DNA from: Deltaproteobacteria bacterium
Lineage (GTDB): Bacteria; Myxococcota_A; Polyangia; Polyangiales; Ga0077539
DNA length: 64,000 nucleotides
NCBI GenBank assembly: GCA_016704445.1
Contig: JADJAE010000001.1
Location: 186,001-250,000 of the forward strand
Direction of reading: 5' to 3'
Made by a program: the position numbers and the translations under genes. A model generated the notes under the pieces. The model was not told the origin of the DNA and ran no database searches. It saw only the letters and a program-made list of their open reading frames with translations. Positions 8,184-17,400 of this stretch are shown one piece after another (positions within the stretch are counted from its first letter, which is position 1; each line of letters starts with the position of its first letter).

Positions 8184-8834
8184 TCAGCCCAGGTGGATCT
8201 GGTCGCCGTCGACCTTCACGAGGTCCTTCGCGGTGGCGACGACGTTGGCGGCGTGCAGCCCGAGGGTCTTGCGGAAGCTCCAGTCGCCCTGCTCGGCGCG
8301 GAGCTGGTCGATCTCAGAGACGGCGCGGTAGGCGCGCTTGAGCTTCTGCGAGAGGCGCTCGGCGACGGTGTCGATGCGCTGCGCGGTGAGCTTCAGGTCG
8401 TCGAGGCTGGCGACCACCGCCGAGCCCACGTAGGTGAGCGCCTGCACCGCGAGCTCTCCCTCTCGCGCGGTCACGCTCACCGCGTCGGTGGTCACCCGCA
8501 CCGCCGCCGGGGTCACCACGCTCACCCCGTCGCGCGCGGCCACGGTCACCTGCCCGTCGGGCGCCGCCAGGGTGACGGAGCCCGGCGCGGACCACACCGC
8601 GGCCTGGTCGCCGACGCGCTCCAGCACCGCGAGCACGTAGCGCTCGCCGCTGGCGATGCCCGCGAAGAGCACCAGGTCATCGGGGCGCGGGTCGACCACG
8701 CAGCTCACCGCGCGCCGGCAGTGGAACTCCGCCGCAGCGCCCCGCACCACGACGCGGTCGCCCTCGACGCGCAGCACGGTGCCGCTGTCCTGGAAGCTCT
8801 GCGGTGCCTTGATCGAACGGGTGGGAGCGCTCAT
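8184..8834 (-). CDS. DUF3540 family protein of T6SS VgrG module
   Basis: A 216-residue protein with the layout of DUF3540, which accompanies vgrG, DUF2169 and PAAR-like genes. The first 100 residues form short strands (GTVLRVEGDRVVVRG, SCVVDPRPDDLVLFAG, ERYVLAVLERVG) resembling the OB/beta core of VgrG-like proteins. A repeat-like beta stretch follows (SVTLAAPDGQVTVAARDGV, SVVTPAAVRVTTDAVSVT). The C-terminal 80 residues are helical, ending VATAKDLVKVDGDQIHLG. Biochemical role is not established; a structural or adaptor part in assembling the spike is inferred from context. ATG 8834 lies 16 bases after the upstream stop, and AGGACC is just upstream of the start. Confidence 0.75.
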   Translation of the reverse strand: MSAPTRSIKAPQSFQDSGTVLRVEGDRVVVRGAAAEFHCRRAVSCVVDPRPDDLVLFAGIASGERYVLAVLERVGDQAAVWSAPGSVTLAAPDGQVTVAARDGVSVVTPAAVRVTTDAVSVTAREGELAVQALTYVGSAVVASLDDLKLTAQRIDTVAERLSQKLKRAYRAVSEIDQLRAEQGDWSFRKTLGLHAANVVATAKDLVKVDGDQIHLG

Positions 8835-8850
8835 GGGGAAAGGTCCTCCT

Positions 8851-9897
8851 TCAGTAGGGTGAACGGAAATCTTCTGCGCTGGCGAGCGCCTCGTCGTCGC
8901 CCAGCCAGCCCGACCCGAGGCCCAGGGCCCCGGCGTCGATGGTGCGGTGGAAGCGCGCCCGGTGCACGGTGGCGCCCGAGAAGTCCGCGCCGGAGACGTC
9001 GGCGTGGGTGAAGTCCACGTAGGTGAGGTTGGCGCCGTCGAAGCGCGCGCCGATGCAGCGGGCGCGGGTGAGCTGGGCCTGCTCGGCGTTGGCCCCGCGC
9101 AGGTCGGCCAGCGAGAGGTCGGCGTCGATCATCACCGCGAGGCGGAGGTCGGCGCGGGAGAGGTCGGCCTTCTGCAGCTTCGCCGAGAGGAAGAGCGCGC
9201 ACTGGAGGTTGGCCCCGGAGAGCTTCGCCTCCTGGAGGTCGGCGTCCTTGAAGTTGCAGCGCTCCAGGGTCACCCCGCGCAGGTCTGCGCCGCGGAGGTC
9301 GGACGCGTTGAACTGGCACGCGCTGAAGCGGGCCGAGCGCAGGTCCTTGCCCGCGAGCCCGCACTCCATCATCACCACCAGCTCGAAGCGCGCCCCGTCC
9401 AGCAGCGCGCCGCGCAGGTCGGTGCGGGTCATCACGCAGGCCTTGAGCGAGGCGCCCCGCAGGTCGAGCGCCTCGGTCTCGCTCTCCACGAAGGCCACCC
9501 GGTCGAGCGTGCTCCCCGCGAAGGAGGCCCGCGAGACCAGCGACTCGATGAAGGCCAGCGAGGTCATCTCCGCGCCCTCGAAGCGCGCTCCCTGGAGGTC
9601 GCACTCGACCACCCTCGCCACCCCCAGCGAGGCCCCGCCAAGGTCGGCGCCCGGGGCGCGCACCCGGTAGAGCGTCGCCCGATCGAGGCGGGCGGCGCGC
9701 AGCGAGGCGTCCGTCAGGTCGCACTCGATGAGGTTGCACTCGACGAGGTTGCAGTGATCCAGGCGGGCGCCGCGCAGCACCGTGCCCTCCAGCACCGCGC
9801 CGCCGAGGTCGGCCCCGGAGAGGTCGATGCCCGCGAGGTCGACCCCTCGCAGCGAGTCGCCGTGCTGGACGCGCGAGATCACCTCCGAGGCCTCCAT
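8851..9897 (-). CDS. Pentapeptide-repeat protein of VgrG module
   Basis: A 348-residue protein made almost entirely of A(D/N)LxX-type pentapeptide repeats from residue about 15 to 320 (GVDLAGIDLSGADLGGAVL, SDLRGADLRGVTLERCNF). These fold as a right-handed quadrilateral beta-helix. It starts at ATG 9897 in a TGATG overlap with the DUF2169-pentapeptide gene, so translation is coupled. Cysteines fall at regular positions (CNLVECNLIECDL). Pentapeptide proteins in T6SS modules are thought to serve as spike adaptors or effectors; which applies here is not visible. The short C-terminus (LGDDEALASAEDFRSPY) is non-repetitive. Confidence 0.8.
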   Translation of the reverse strand: MEASEVISRVQHGDSLRGVDLAGIDLSGADLGGAVLEGTVLRGARLDHCNLVECNLIECDLTDASLRAARLDRATLYRVRAPGADLGGASLGVARVVECDLQGARFEGAEMTSLAFIESLVSRASFAGSTLDRVAFVESETEALDLRGASLKACVMTRTDLRGALLDGARFELVVMMECGLAGKDLRSARFSACQFNASDLRGADLRGVTLERCNFKDADLQEAKLSGANLQCALFLSAKLQKADLSRADLRLAVMIDADLSLADLRGANAEQAQLTRARCIGARFDGANLTYVDFTHADVSGADFSGATVHRARFHRTIDAGALGLGSGWLGDDEALASAEDFRSPY

Positions 9898-12539
9898 CAC
9901 TCGGGCCCCCTCGGAGCGATCACCCTCGCTTGCAGCACGAAGGCGTCCTCCAGCCGGGCGGGCCTTCCCCGGAAGCGGGCGAGGTCGGCGCGAAAGAGGT
10001 TGGCCCCGTCGAGCACGGCGTCCTGCAGGCTGGCCTTGGAGAGCAGCGCGCTCATCAGGTTGCACGAGGTGAGCGTCGCGCCGTCGAGCCGCGATCGGAT
10101 GAAGCGCGCCTCCCTCGCCGTCGCCCGGAAGAACGATGCGCCCGTGAGGTCGCTGCCGGAGAAGTCCGACCCGGAGACGTCGGCCTCCGCGAAGACCGCC
10201 CCGCGCATGCTGGTCTCTCTCAGCGTTGCGCTCTTCACCGAGGCCCCGCGAAAGCTGGCCCCGTCGAGGTTGCAGTCCTTCACCACGCGGAGGTTGTCCG
10301 CCTGCGCGCCCACGAAGGAGGCCCCGGAGGCGTCGCAGGAGAGCAGCACGCAGCTGGTGAGGGTGATCCCGTCGAAGCACCCGCCGCGCAGGTTGCACTG
10401 GAGCAGGTTGCACTTCACCAGCTTCGCCCCGTCGAGCTTCGCGAGAGAGAGGTCGACGCCGAGCATCATCAGCGAGCGGGCCTCGATGCCGCGGAGGGAG
10501 GCGCCGCTGAGCGTGGCCTCGGAGAGGTCGGAGCCCTCGAAGCGGGCCTCGTCGAGCGCGGCGCCGGTGAGGTCTGCGCCGGTGAGCACCGTGCGCTCGA
10601 AGCGCAGGCCCTTGAGCGAGGCGCGGGCGAGCAGCGCTCGGCCGAAGTTGGCCTCGGCGACCTGGGCCCCGTCGAGGCGGGCGTCGGTGAGGTCGGCGCG
10701 GCAGGCGACGGCGCGCCAGAGGTCGGCGCCGCGGAGGTCGCAGCCGCGGAGGTCGGCGTTGTCGAGGAAGGTCCCTCGCATGTCGACGCCGCGAAGGTCG
10801 AGGCCCGAGAGGTCGACGCCGGTGAGGTCGAGGTCCGCGAGGCCCTCCCTTCGGGCGAGGCGGGCGACCACCATGGAGCGGGCGTCGTCGGCGTCGAGGC
10901 CCTCCCGCCGGGAGGCGGACTCCAGCAGGTGGGCGTGCGCCCGGTAGACCTCCCTCAGCCGGTCTTCCCCGTCGATCATGCGGCCTTCGAAGTCCGGGTC
11001 GGCGATCATCCGGTCGAGCTCCGGGGCGCTCGCGTCGAGCGACCGGGCCCGGTCGTGAAGCGCCCTCAGCTTCGCCATCTCCTCGCGCGCCTGGAAGCTG
11101 ATCGGGTGCCTCCTCGGCCGCTTGCCGAAGGTCGCCTCGTAGTCGATGCCGTACTTCGCGCACTCGCTCTTCACGAGCGCCGTCGCCGCCTCGCGGCCGG
11201 CCTCCCCCTGGGCCTTCTTCTCTTCGAGAAGGCGCTCGGCGTCGTCGAGCAGCTCGGGCAGCGAGTCGAGCGAGGGGGGCGCCCGCTCCGGTGGGGCCTC
11301 CGGGAGGTAGTCCGCCGGGTCGAGCCCGTGGGCGAGCAGCGTGTCGCGGGCCCGCTCCTGGTCGCGCTCCACCCGCCGCCGCAGGTTTCTCGCCAGCAGA
11401 AACTCCGGCGTCGTGAGCCCCTCCATCCGGTCGCCGGTCTCCAGCTTCGGGGCGGTCACCTCGCCCCGGGCTTCGGGCAGCAGGTCGGCGTCTCGCAGCA
11501 TGTGGACGAAGCCGCGGCTGCGGTCGAGGCGCGCCTCGAGGGTGGCGCGGTAGTGCTCCTCGGGCTTCGGGGCGTCGAGGTGTTCGAGGCCGAGCACGAG
11601 GTGGACGATGTCCGCGGCGTCGTCCTCGGCGATCTCCATCAGCCCGCGGAAGATCAGCGCTCCCCGCGCCTTTCCGGGGAGCAGGTGCACCGTGTCGAGG
11701 CGCAGCGGCAGCTCTCGGAACTCGTCTCCCTCCGCGGTGCGATGGGTGACGAAGCAGCGCGCCGCGACGCCGGGGAGCCGCCCCTCGATGAGGGGTCTGG
11801 CGGGGTGGAGGTTCTCCAGCCGGAAGGCCTCGTCGCCGACGAAGAATCCCCCGGCGTGCTGGTCGTCCTGGGCGACGTTGAAGAGGCCGAAGTCGATGTC
11901 GTCGGCGAGGCCCGGGCAGCGGGAGCGGAGCCACGCGTCGTCGTAGGTGCCGAGGCGGCTGGTGCGCTGGGGCCAGCGGAAGTCCATCGCGCCGAAGCCC
12001 GCGGGCTCCGGGCGGTCGGAGACGGCGCGGATGCGGCGATCGGGGCGCTCGATGTTGGGGAGGCGGTGCACCGGGCGGCCGTCTTCGAGGGTGGGCGCGA
12101 AGCCTCGCCCGGAGGGGTTGAGCGCGAAGCCCTCGCCGCCGAAGGAGCGCGCCCAGGAGAGGGGCATCTCGGTGAAGGGCGTCGGGGTGGTCATGGCGCC
12201 GTGCTCCCAGCGGCGGTCGCCCACCACCAGCAGGCTCTTGTCGACGTCGCCGCAGCTCGCCCTGACCATCACCGCGGGCTGCGCGACCCCGCCGGGCGCG
12301 AAGGCCCGGCCGGTGACCAGCAGCTCGCCCCGCAGCTTGGGCATGGACTCGTCGAAGATGCTGTCGGCGCCGAGGTCTTCGGCGAGGTCGGGCCAGAGCG
12401 CGACCTCCGGGAGGAGGCAGCCCGGAGCGTCGCCGTCGAGGGAGAAGTAGGCGATCACTCCGACCGCGAAGAGGCACCGCCCCTGGTGCTCGAAGGGGCG
12501 GCAGAGGACCCCCGCGCGAATCGGCTTGATCGTCTTCAT
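9897..12539 (-). CDS. DUF2169 domain protein with C-terminal pentapeptide repeats (T6SS adaptor)
   Basis: An 880-residue protein. Residues about 1-320 match the DUF2169 layout seen next to vgrG genes (KTIKPIRAGVLCRPFE, LLVTGRAFAPGG, FTEMPLSWARSFGGEGFALNP, LPNIERPD). DUF2169 proteins are considered adaptors/chaperones that load cargo on VgrG. A Glu/Arg-rich helical linker spans about 440-600 (ELLDDAERLLEEKKAQ). From about 620 to the end are pentapeptide repeats (DLTGVDLSGLDLRGVDMRG). ATG 12539 overlaps the VgrG stop by one base (TGATG), and its own stop overlaps the next ATG in the same way. The tight coupling supports one delivery operon. Confidence 0.85.
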   Translation of the reverse strand: MKTIKPIRAGVLCRPFEHQGRCLFAVGVIAYFSLDGDAPGCLLPEVALWPDLAEDLGADSIFDESMPKLRGELLVTGRAFAPGGVAQPAVMVRASCGDVDKSLLVVGDRRWEHGAMTTPTPFTEMPLSWARSFGGEGFALNPSGRGFAPTLEDGRPVHRLPNIERPDRRIRAVSDRPEPAGFGAMDFRWPQRTSRLGTYDDAWLRSRCPGLADDIDFGLFNVAQDDQHAGGFFVGDEAFRLENLHPARPLIEGRLPGVAARCFVTHRTAEGDEFRELPLRLDTVHLLPGKARGALIFRGLMEIAEDDAADIVHLVLGLEHLDAPKPEEHYRATLEARLDRSRGFVHMLRDADLLPEARGEVTAPKLETGDRMEGLTTPEFLLARNLRRRVERDQERARDTLLAHGLDPADYLPEAPPERAPPSLDSLPELLDDAERLLEEKKAQGEAGREAATALVKSECAKYGIDYEATFGKRPRRHPISFQAREEMAKLRALHDRARSLDASAPELDRMIADPDFEGRMIDGEDRLREVYRAHAHLLESASRREGLDADDARSMVVARLARREGLADLDLTGVDLSGLDLRGVDMRGTFLDNADLRGCDLRGADLWRAVACRADLTDARLDGAQVAEANFGRALLARASLKGLRFERTVLTGADLTGAALDEARFEGSDLSEATLSGASLRGIEARSLMMLGVDLSLAKLDGAKLVKCNLLQCNLRGGCFDGITLTSCVLLSCDASGASFVGAQADNLRVVKDCNLDGASFRGASVKSATLRETSMRGAVFAEADVSGSDFSGSDLTGASFFRATAREARFIRSRLDGATLTSCNLMSALLSKASLQDAVLDGANLFRADLARFRGRPARLEDAFVLQARVIAPRGPE

Positions 12540-14860
12540 CAGAGCAGGACGTGCAGGCCGGCGATCTTCAGCTCGAGGCCGTGGGAGCCGAGCTTGACCG
12601 CGCGGGTCTTGGCCTCTGGACCGCCGATGCTGAGGTCGACGCCCTTGGTGGAGATGTCCACGCCGGTGGCGCTGATGGAGACGCCCTTCACGTCGATGCC
12701 CACGCCCGTCGCGTTGAAGCTGAAGGCCGAGCCTCCGACGCTGGTGAGCTTCCAGTCCGAGCTGTCGCTCGCGACCTTCATCCAGGTGACGTGCAGCTCG
12801 TTGTGGATCGACGGGGCCAGGATGGTCACTCCACCCGGCGCGACGCAGGTGTACCCGGCGGGCGCCGTGATGTGCACGCCCGCGGGGCTGGTGATGTTGA
12901 TGCCCGCGCTCACGGTGAGGTTGACGGTCCCGTTGACGGTCGCGTTGACGTCGCCGTTGCTGGTCGCGGTGATGCCCGCGTTCACCGTCGAGGTGAGCCC
13001 CCCGCTGAGGGTGCTGGTCACTCCCCCGTTGACGGTCTGCGTTCGCCCGCCGTTCACCAGCACCGTGTCGCCGCCGTTGATGGTCTGCGCGCGCCCGGCG
13101 TTGATGGTCTGCGTGAGTCCGGCGTTGATGGTCTGCGTGCCGCCGCCGTTGATGGTCTCGGTCCAGTGGCCGGTGACGGTGGTGTCCTGGGTCGCGTGGT
13201 AGGTCTCGGTGACGCTGCCCACGACGTCCTCGGTCATGGCGCCGCCGACGGTGCGGTCGTGGTTGCCGCCGGTGTGGATGAGCCCGGTGCCGTCGGTGCT
13301 CGACACGGTGTTGTGCGACGCGTGGCCGTGGATGGCGCCCAGCGAGAGGAAGCTCGTCTGCGTCGGGGAGAACAGCTCGATGTGCTGCGCCCCGGCGCTG
13401 TCTTCCAGCTCGAAATGGTTGTCTCCGCCCGTGTGGACGATGTTCAGCGTGTGGTTGTCCGAGGTGACCGGCGAGGGGGTGAGCGCGTTGGGCGCCACGC
13501 CCGTGATCACCGGCCGGTCGGGGTCGCCCCCGAGGAACACCAGCATCACCTCGGTGCCCTTGCGCAGCGGGAAGTGGAAGCCCTCGGGGTTGCCGCCGTG
13601 CGGCTGGAGCATGCGCACCCAGGTCGACGCGCCGCCGCTCTCCAGGCCGCTCTCGTCGAAGCGCACCTTCACCTTGTAGCGGCCGTGCGAGTCGATCTGC
13701 GCGTAGTCGCTCTCCGCCGGGCCGTCGATGGTGGCGCTCTCGATGCCGTAGACCCGCGGCCACGGGGTGCGCCGCTCGGGCCGGTACTGCACCGTCTCCT
13801 CGATGGCGGTGAAGCTCACCGAGTAGACCTGCTCGTCGCGCTCGGCGATGTCGAGCAGCACGCGAAGCTCCGGGCTCCCGGCGACGTTGATGCCCCGGTG
13901 GTCGAGGGAGAGCACCACGTAGTCCTGGTCGAGCGCCGCGCGGGGGTGGTCGACCAGCGAGAACCTGTGGCCCACGCGCAGGTCGAAGGCTCGGCCCCGG
14001 CCCTCGTAGACCTTCTGCTGCGCGGCGATCTCCTGGGCGCGCAGTCCGGCGTAGCGGCGACCGTCGACGGGGTTGAGGAAGTTGTCGCCGGAGCGGCGCA
14101 CCTCGCCCTGGCCGCTCGGGTCGACGGCCCCGTGGCCCGAGACGTCGAGCGTGGGGTTGAGCGGGTCGTAGTCTCGCAGGGTGACCTCCGCGGCGGTGAC
14201 GCGGCGGCGCACGCTGAGGTGCGTGACGGCCTCGACCCCGGTGCGGGTGTCCGCCGCGGAGAGGAACCTCACCGGAGCCCCCACCGGCGGCGCGTAGGGG
14301 CGGGCGTCGGAGACCACCAGGGTCTCGGCGTCCTCGCCGTGCTCGAAGTGGAAGTAGAGCCCCTCGCGCTCGACCCAGCGGGAGAAGAAATCGAAGTGGC
14401 TCTCGCGGTACTGGCACACGTGGTCGAGGGGCTTGTAGCTGCGCTGGAGCCGCAGCGAGAAGTCGCGCAGGCCGCCCTCCCGGAGGGACTTCTCCAGCAC
14501 CGCGGGGAGCGCGTCGCCGACGTAGACCCGGCTGCGCTGGGTGAGCGTGAGGAGCCAGAGGCGAGGGACCACCACCACCCGGTAGAGCGCCGCGCCGGGG
14601 AGATCGTGCAGCACGGAGATCTCCGAGAGCACGCCGTGCCAGCGGTTGCGGGCGGTGCCGTCGTCGCGCTGCACCTCGAGGGTGGCCGCGGTGCCGATGG
14701 CGTCGTCGAGGCTGGTCTCGTCGATGAGGGCGTGCGGGATGAGCACGAACACCTCGAAGCGGTAGGCCCGCGAGATCTCCTCGCGCCCGGTGAACGCCAG
14801 CACCCGGGCGCTGCTCGGAAGCGCAGCGCCGCGCAGGTTGAACACATCGCTCATGGACAT
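12539..14860 (-). CDS. vgrG: Type VI secretion tip protein VgrG (TssI family)
   Basis: VgrG trimers form the puncturing spike of type VI secretion. The 773-residue product has the gp27-like part (SSARVLAFTGREEISRAYRFEV, then CQYRESHFDFFSRWVEREGL at about 150-175). A gp5-like OB domain follows (GPAESDYAQIDSHGRYKVKV, STWVRMLQPHGG, GTEVMLVFLGGDPDRPVITG). A long C-terminal beta-spike then repeats short TQTINAG / VTSTVNAG units. No enzymatic C-terminal extension is obvious. Two in-frame starts exist; ATG 14860 has GGGAGG about 8 bases upstream and is preferred over ATG 14854 and the further upstream GTG. No T6SS sheath, baseplate or ClpV gene is in the window, so this is a satellite module. Confidence 0.9.
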   Translation of the reverse strand: MSMSDVFNLRGAALPSSARVLAFTGREEISRAYRFEVFVLIPHALIDETSLDDAIGTAATLEVQRDDGTARNRWHGVLSEISVLHDLPGAALYRVVVVPRLWLLTLTQRSRVYVGDALPAVLEKSLREGGLRDFSLRLQRSYKPLDHVCQYRESHFDFFSRWVEREGLYFHFEHGEDAETLVVSDARPYAPPVGAPVRFLSAADTRTGVEAVTHLSVRRRVTAAEVTLRDYDPLNPTLDVSGHGAVDPSGQGEVRRSGDNFLNPVDGRRYAGLRAQEIAAQQKVYEGRGRAFDLRVGHRFSLVDHPRAALDQDYVVLSLDHRGINVAGSPELRVLLDIAERDEQVYSVSFTAIEETVQYRPERRTPWPRVYGIESATIDGPAESDYAQIDSHGRYKVKVRFDESGLESGGASTWVRMLQPHGGNPEGFHFPLRKGTEVMLVFLGGDPDRPVITGVAPNALTPSPVTSDNHTLNIVHTGGDNHFELEDSAGAQHIELFSPTQTSFLSLGAIHGHASHNTVSSTDGTGLIHTGGNHDRTVGGAMTEDVVGSVTETYHATQDTTVTGHWTETINGGGTQTINAGLTQTINAGRAQTINGGDTVLVNGGRTQTVNGGVTSTLSGGLTSTVNAGITATSNGDVNATVNGTVNLTVSAGINITSPAGVHITAPAGYTCVAPGGVTILAPSIHNELHVTWMKVASDSSDWKLTSVGGSAFSFNATGVGIDVKGVSISATGVDISTKGVDLSIGGPEAKTRAVKLGSHGLELKIAGLHVLL
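12880..13200 (-). repeat. Beta-spike coding repeats in vgrG
   Basis: The VgrG spike region encodes a run of about seven-to-eight-residue units (TINGGGTQ, TINAGLTQ, TINAGRAQ, TINGGDTV, VNGGRTQ, VNGGVTST, VNAGITAT). At the DNA level they appear as repeated 21-24 base blocks with the core gttgatggtctgcgt. Such periodic strands fit the three-stranded beta-prism of VgrG. The repeats make the region prone to length change. Confidence 0.7.
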
Positions 14861-15087
14861 CGGAGGCCTCCCGGTCGCGGATCCCGCCCTGTGGATCGCC
14901 TCGACCGTAACCGACACCTACGGGGGGTGGTACTGGTCACCGTCGTTGCCTCTGCGCTGACCGCTGGGCGCGTCGGCCAGTGCCCCGGGATGCTTGATCC
15001 ACGGCCAGATTGCGGTAAGTGGTGACTCCTCCGGACGGGTGGACAACTCCCTGACCACCCGCTGCGCCAGATCAGGTTCCCCCCAGC

Positions 15088-16812
15088 GTGCGACGCTCCC
15101 CATGGTTCCACTCGACCCGCGCAGCCCTCTGGGGCGCGATTCCGGCTGCCGTGGTGTTCGCGCTCTCCGACCGCCCTCCAGTGCCCCGCGCTCCGGCGCT
15201 CCTCGCCGAGCCCGCGCCGTCCTCCCACCGCCCCGCTGAGCCCTTGGACGCCTCCGCCCCGGACGCCCCTCCCATCGTCGCCGCCGCGACCGAGCCCGTG
15301 CCCGCGGGCCTCCCCTTCGAGCGGCCGACCGCGCTCATCGCCCTCGCGACCTGGACCCCCGTGCGGGTCGAGCCCCGCCGCGACGCCCAGGCCCTCGGCT
15401 ACCTCCGCGCCGGAGCCACCGTCGACATCCTCGAAGGCCCCGCCGGGCGCGACGGCTGCGTGGTGCACCGCGACCACCCCGAGGGCGGCTGGTACCGGGT
15501 GCGCGGCGGCGGCTACGTCTGCGTCGGCGGCGGCTTCGCGGTGCCTGCGCCCTACCGGGGCTATCGCGCGCCGACGCAGCCCGACCTCGACGCCGGGATG
15601 CCCTACCCCTACGGCATCAACTACGGCCAGTCGATCATGTACCGGCGGCTCCCGACGCTCGCCGACCTGCGGGTGTACGAGCCCTGGCGCTTCAGCCGAT
15701 CGACCCCCGACGCGGGCTCGGTCTCCGCCGCCGAAGGCCTCGACGCAGGAACTCCCTCGACCAGCCCCGCGGGCACCGAGGCCGACCCGAGCGACACCGC
15801 CGACAGCCGCGCCGCGAGGCGGGTGGCGGAGGTGCGCGACGCGGGCGGTCCTCCCCGGCTGGGTGATCTCGCGGGCGAGCGAGGCGGGCCGGTCGTGCGT
15901 CGCCTTCTCTCGGGCATGTACGTGGCGCTCGATCGCACCATCCGCAGCTCCGGCACCGACGAGGTCTACTGGCGCACCCAGAGCGGCGGCTTCGTCCGCA
16001 ACGGGCGTCTGGCGCCGGTGCGCAACTGGTCGCGCTTCCAGGGGCAGGTGATCGACGAGACGCACCAGCTACCGCTGGCCTGGATGGTCAGCGAGACCGG
16101 CTGGGAGTACACGCCCTTCGCCAACGGGCTCGGCGCCTCGTCGCACCGCCGGGTGCCACGGCTCACGCCCTTCGTGCTCGCCGACGCGCCGCCCATCCGC
16201 TCCGGGGCGCAGACCTTCTGGCGCACCGTCGACGGCCGCGCGGTCAACCAGCGCAACGTCCGTCGGGCGCTGCTCCGGCCGCCCCCGGAGGGCGTCGGGC
16301 CGACGGAGAAATGGATCGACGTCGACCTCGATGAGCAGGTGCTGGTCGCCTACGAGGGAGCGCGCCCGGTCTTCGCGACGCTGATCTCCTCAGGGCGCGG
16401 CGACCGCAACAGCGGGGTGCGCAACTACGAGTCGCCGACCGGGAGCTTCCGCATCCAGTCGAGGCACATCACCAACACCATGGACGGCGACACCGCGGGC
16501 GACGGCCCGTACAGCATCGAGGACGTCCCGTGGGTGATGTACTTCCACGGCTCCTACGCGATCCACGGAGCCTTCTGGCACAGCTACTTCGGCTGGAGGA
16601 TGTCGCACGGCTGCATCAACATGAGCCCGCCCGACGCGCGGTGGTTGTTCCTGTGGGCCGACCCGGCGCTGCCCGCTGGGTGGCACGGCGTGTACTCGGG
16701 CACGACGCAGCCGGGAGCGCGCGTCGAGCTGCGCCACTCCCGCGCCAACGCCCCGGAGGAGGACCGCCCCGCGAGCGCCGCCCGCGCGATGCCCGTGGCG
16801 CCGACGCAGTAG
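15088..16812 (+). CDS. L,D-transpeptidase (YkuD domain) with SH3-like region
   Basis: Periplasmic or envelope enzyme that cross-links peptidoglycan or attaches proteins to it. GTG 15088 starts an Arg-rich, hydrophobic N-terminus (AALWGAIPAAVVFALSD) that looks like a signal anchor. Residues about 85-160 resemble an SH3-like fold (TPVRVEPRRDAQALGYLRAG). The YkuD domain begins near WIDVDLDEQVLVAYEG (about 410). It carries YAIHGAFWHSYFG and the catalytic motif SHGCINM with Cys509. The 574-residue length exceeds minimal YkuD proteins because of long Pro/Ala-rich linkers. The gene is divergent from vgrG across a 227-base gap with no further recognisable feature. Confidence 0.88.
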   Translation: MRRSPWFHSTRAALWGAIPAAVVFALSDRPPVPRAPALLAEPAPSSHRPAEPLDASAPDAPPIVAAATEPVPAGLPFERPTALIALATWTPVRVEPRRDAQALGYLRAGATVDILEGPAGRDGCVVHRDHPEGGWYRVRGGGYVCVGGGFAVPAPYRGYRAPTQPDLDAGMPYPYGINYGQSIMYRRLPTLADLRVYEPWRFSRSTPDAGSVSAAEGLDAGTPSTSPAGTEADPSDTADSRAARRVAEVRDAGGPPRLGDLAGERGGPVVRRLLSGMYVALDRTIRSSGTDEVYWRTQSGGFVRNGRLAPVRNWSRFQGQVIDETHQLPLAWMVSETGWEYTPFANGLGASSHRRVPRLTPFVLADAPPIRSGAQTFWRTVDGRAVNQRNVRRALLRPPPEGVGPTEKWIDVDLDEQVLVAYEGARPVFATLISSGRGDRNSGVRNYESPTGSFRIQSRHITNTMDGDTAGDGPYSIEDVPWVMYFHGSYAIHGAFWHSYFGWRMSHGCINMSPPDARWLFLWADPALPAGWHGVYSGTTQPGARVELRHSRANAPEEDRPASAARAMPVAPTQ

Positions 16813-16816
16813 GCGG

Positions 16817-17400
16817 TCAGTCCCGGGCGTCGAGCGCGACGCGCCGCGGGGTGACGCCGGTGTTGACGTAGAGCGTCCCGATGACCGAGACCGCGGTGCC
16901 CGAGGGCTGCGCAGGGATCTCGAAGAGCCGGGTGCGACCGGAGACCGTCCCGGTGGCCCCGACCTGGGTGAAGCGCCAGTTCACGCAGGCCGAGGAGTTC
17001 TGCCCGATGACGGGGTTGGTGCAGCGCCCGGAGAGGTCGCCGTTGAGGTTGTACTGACCGAGCACCCGACCGTTGGCCGTCGCGGTGAACATCCCCATCA
17101 CCCGGAAGCCCTGGGTGTGCGCGACGTCCACGTCCAGCCAGACGCCGGTGGAGCCCTTACCGGGGTCGGTAAAGGTCAGCGAGGCGCGGGCGCCCGGGGT
17201 GAGGGGCGTCGAGGCGAGGCTGCTCCCCGCGAGCTTCGAGCCGAATACGAAGACCGCCGCCGCGGTGCCGAGCGCCGTGAGCAGGACGAGCCCGAGGCAG
17301 CCGAAGGCGAGGATCCGGGTGGTACCCCCGCGAGCGGCCGTGAGGGGAGGGCAGGGGAGGGCCGCCCTAGGGTTGCTGGTGGGACGGCGGAAAGCCGGGG
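16817..17400 (-). CDS. Single-pass membrane protein, start lost in anomalous G/C tract
   Basis: A plausible coding frame ends at 16817. It contains one membrane helix (RILAFGCLGLVLLTALGTAAAVFVFG), then a beta-rich exported domain (ARASLTFTDPGKGSTGVWLDV, FRVMGMFTATANGRVLG, GTAVSVIGTLYVNTG) with paired cysteines at SGRCTNP and SSACVNW. Upstream, Pro-rich codons run into a tract of homopolymeric C and G (from about 17400) in which no believable start can be read. I infer the true N-terminus is a Pro-rich cytoplasmic segment hidden by bad sequence. No known family. It is convergent with the L,D-transpeptidase, four bases apart. Confidence 0.5.

Noticed and set aside
9897..14417. A single 1,500-residue minus-strand frame spanning vgrG and the DUF2169 gene
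   Set aside because: Its first half is out of frame with VgrG and low-complexity; the real DUF2169 gene starts at ATG 12539 in a TGATG overlap.
14861..15087. Small open frames in the vgrG / L,D-transpeptidase gap
   Set aside because: Short, no ribosome-binding site and no recognisable product; treated as a divergent promoter region.
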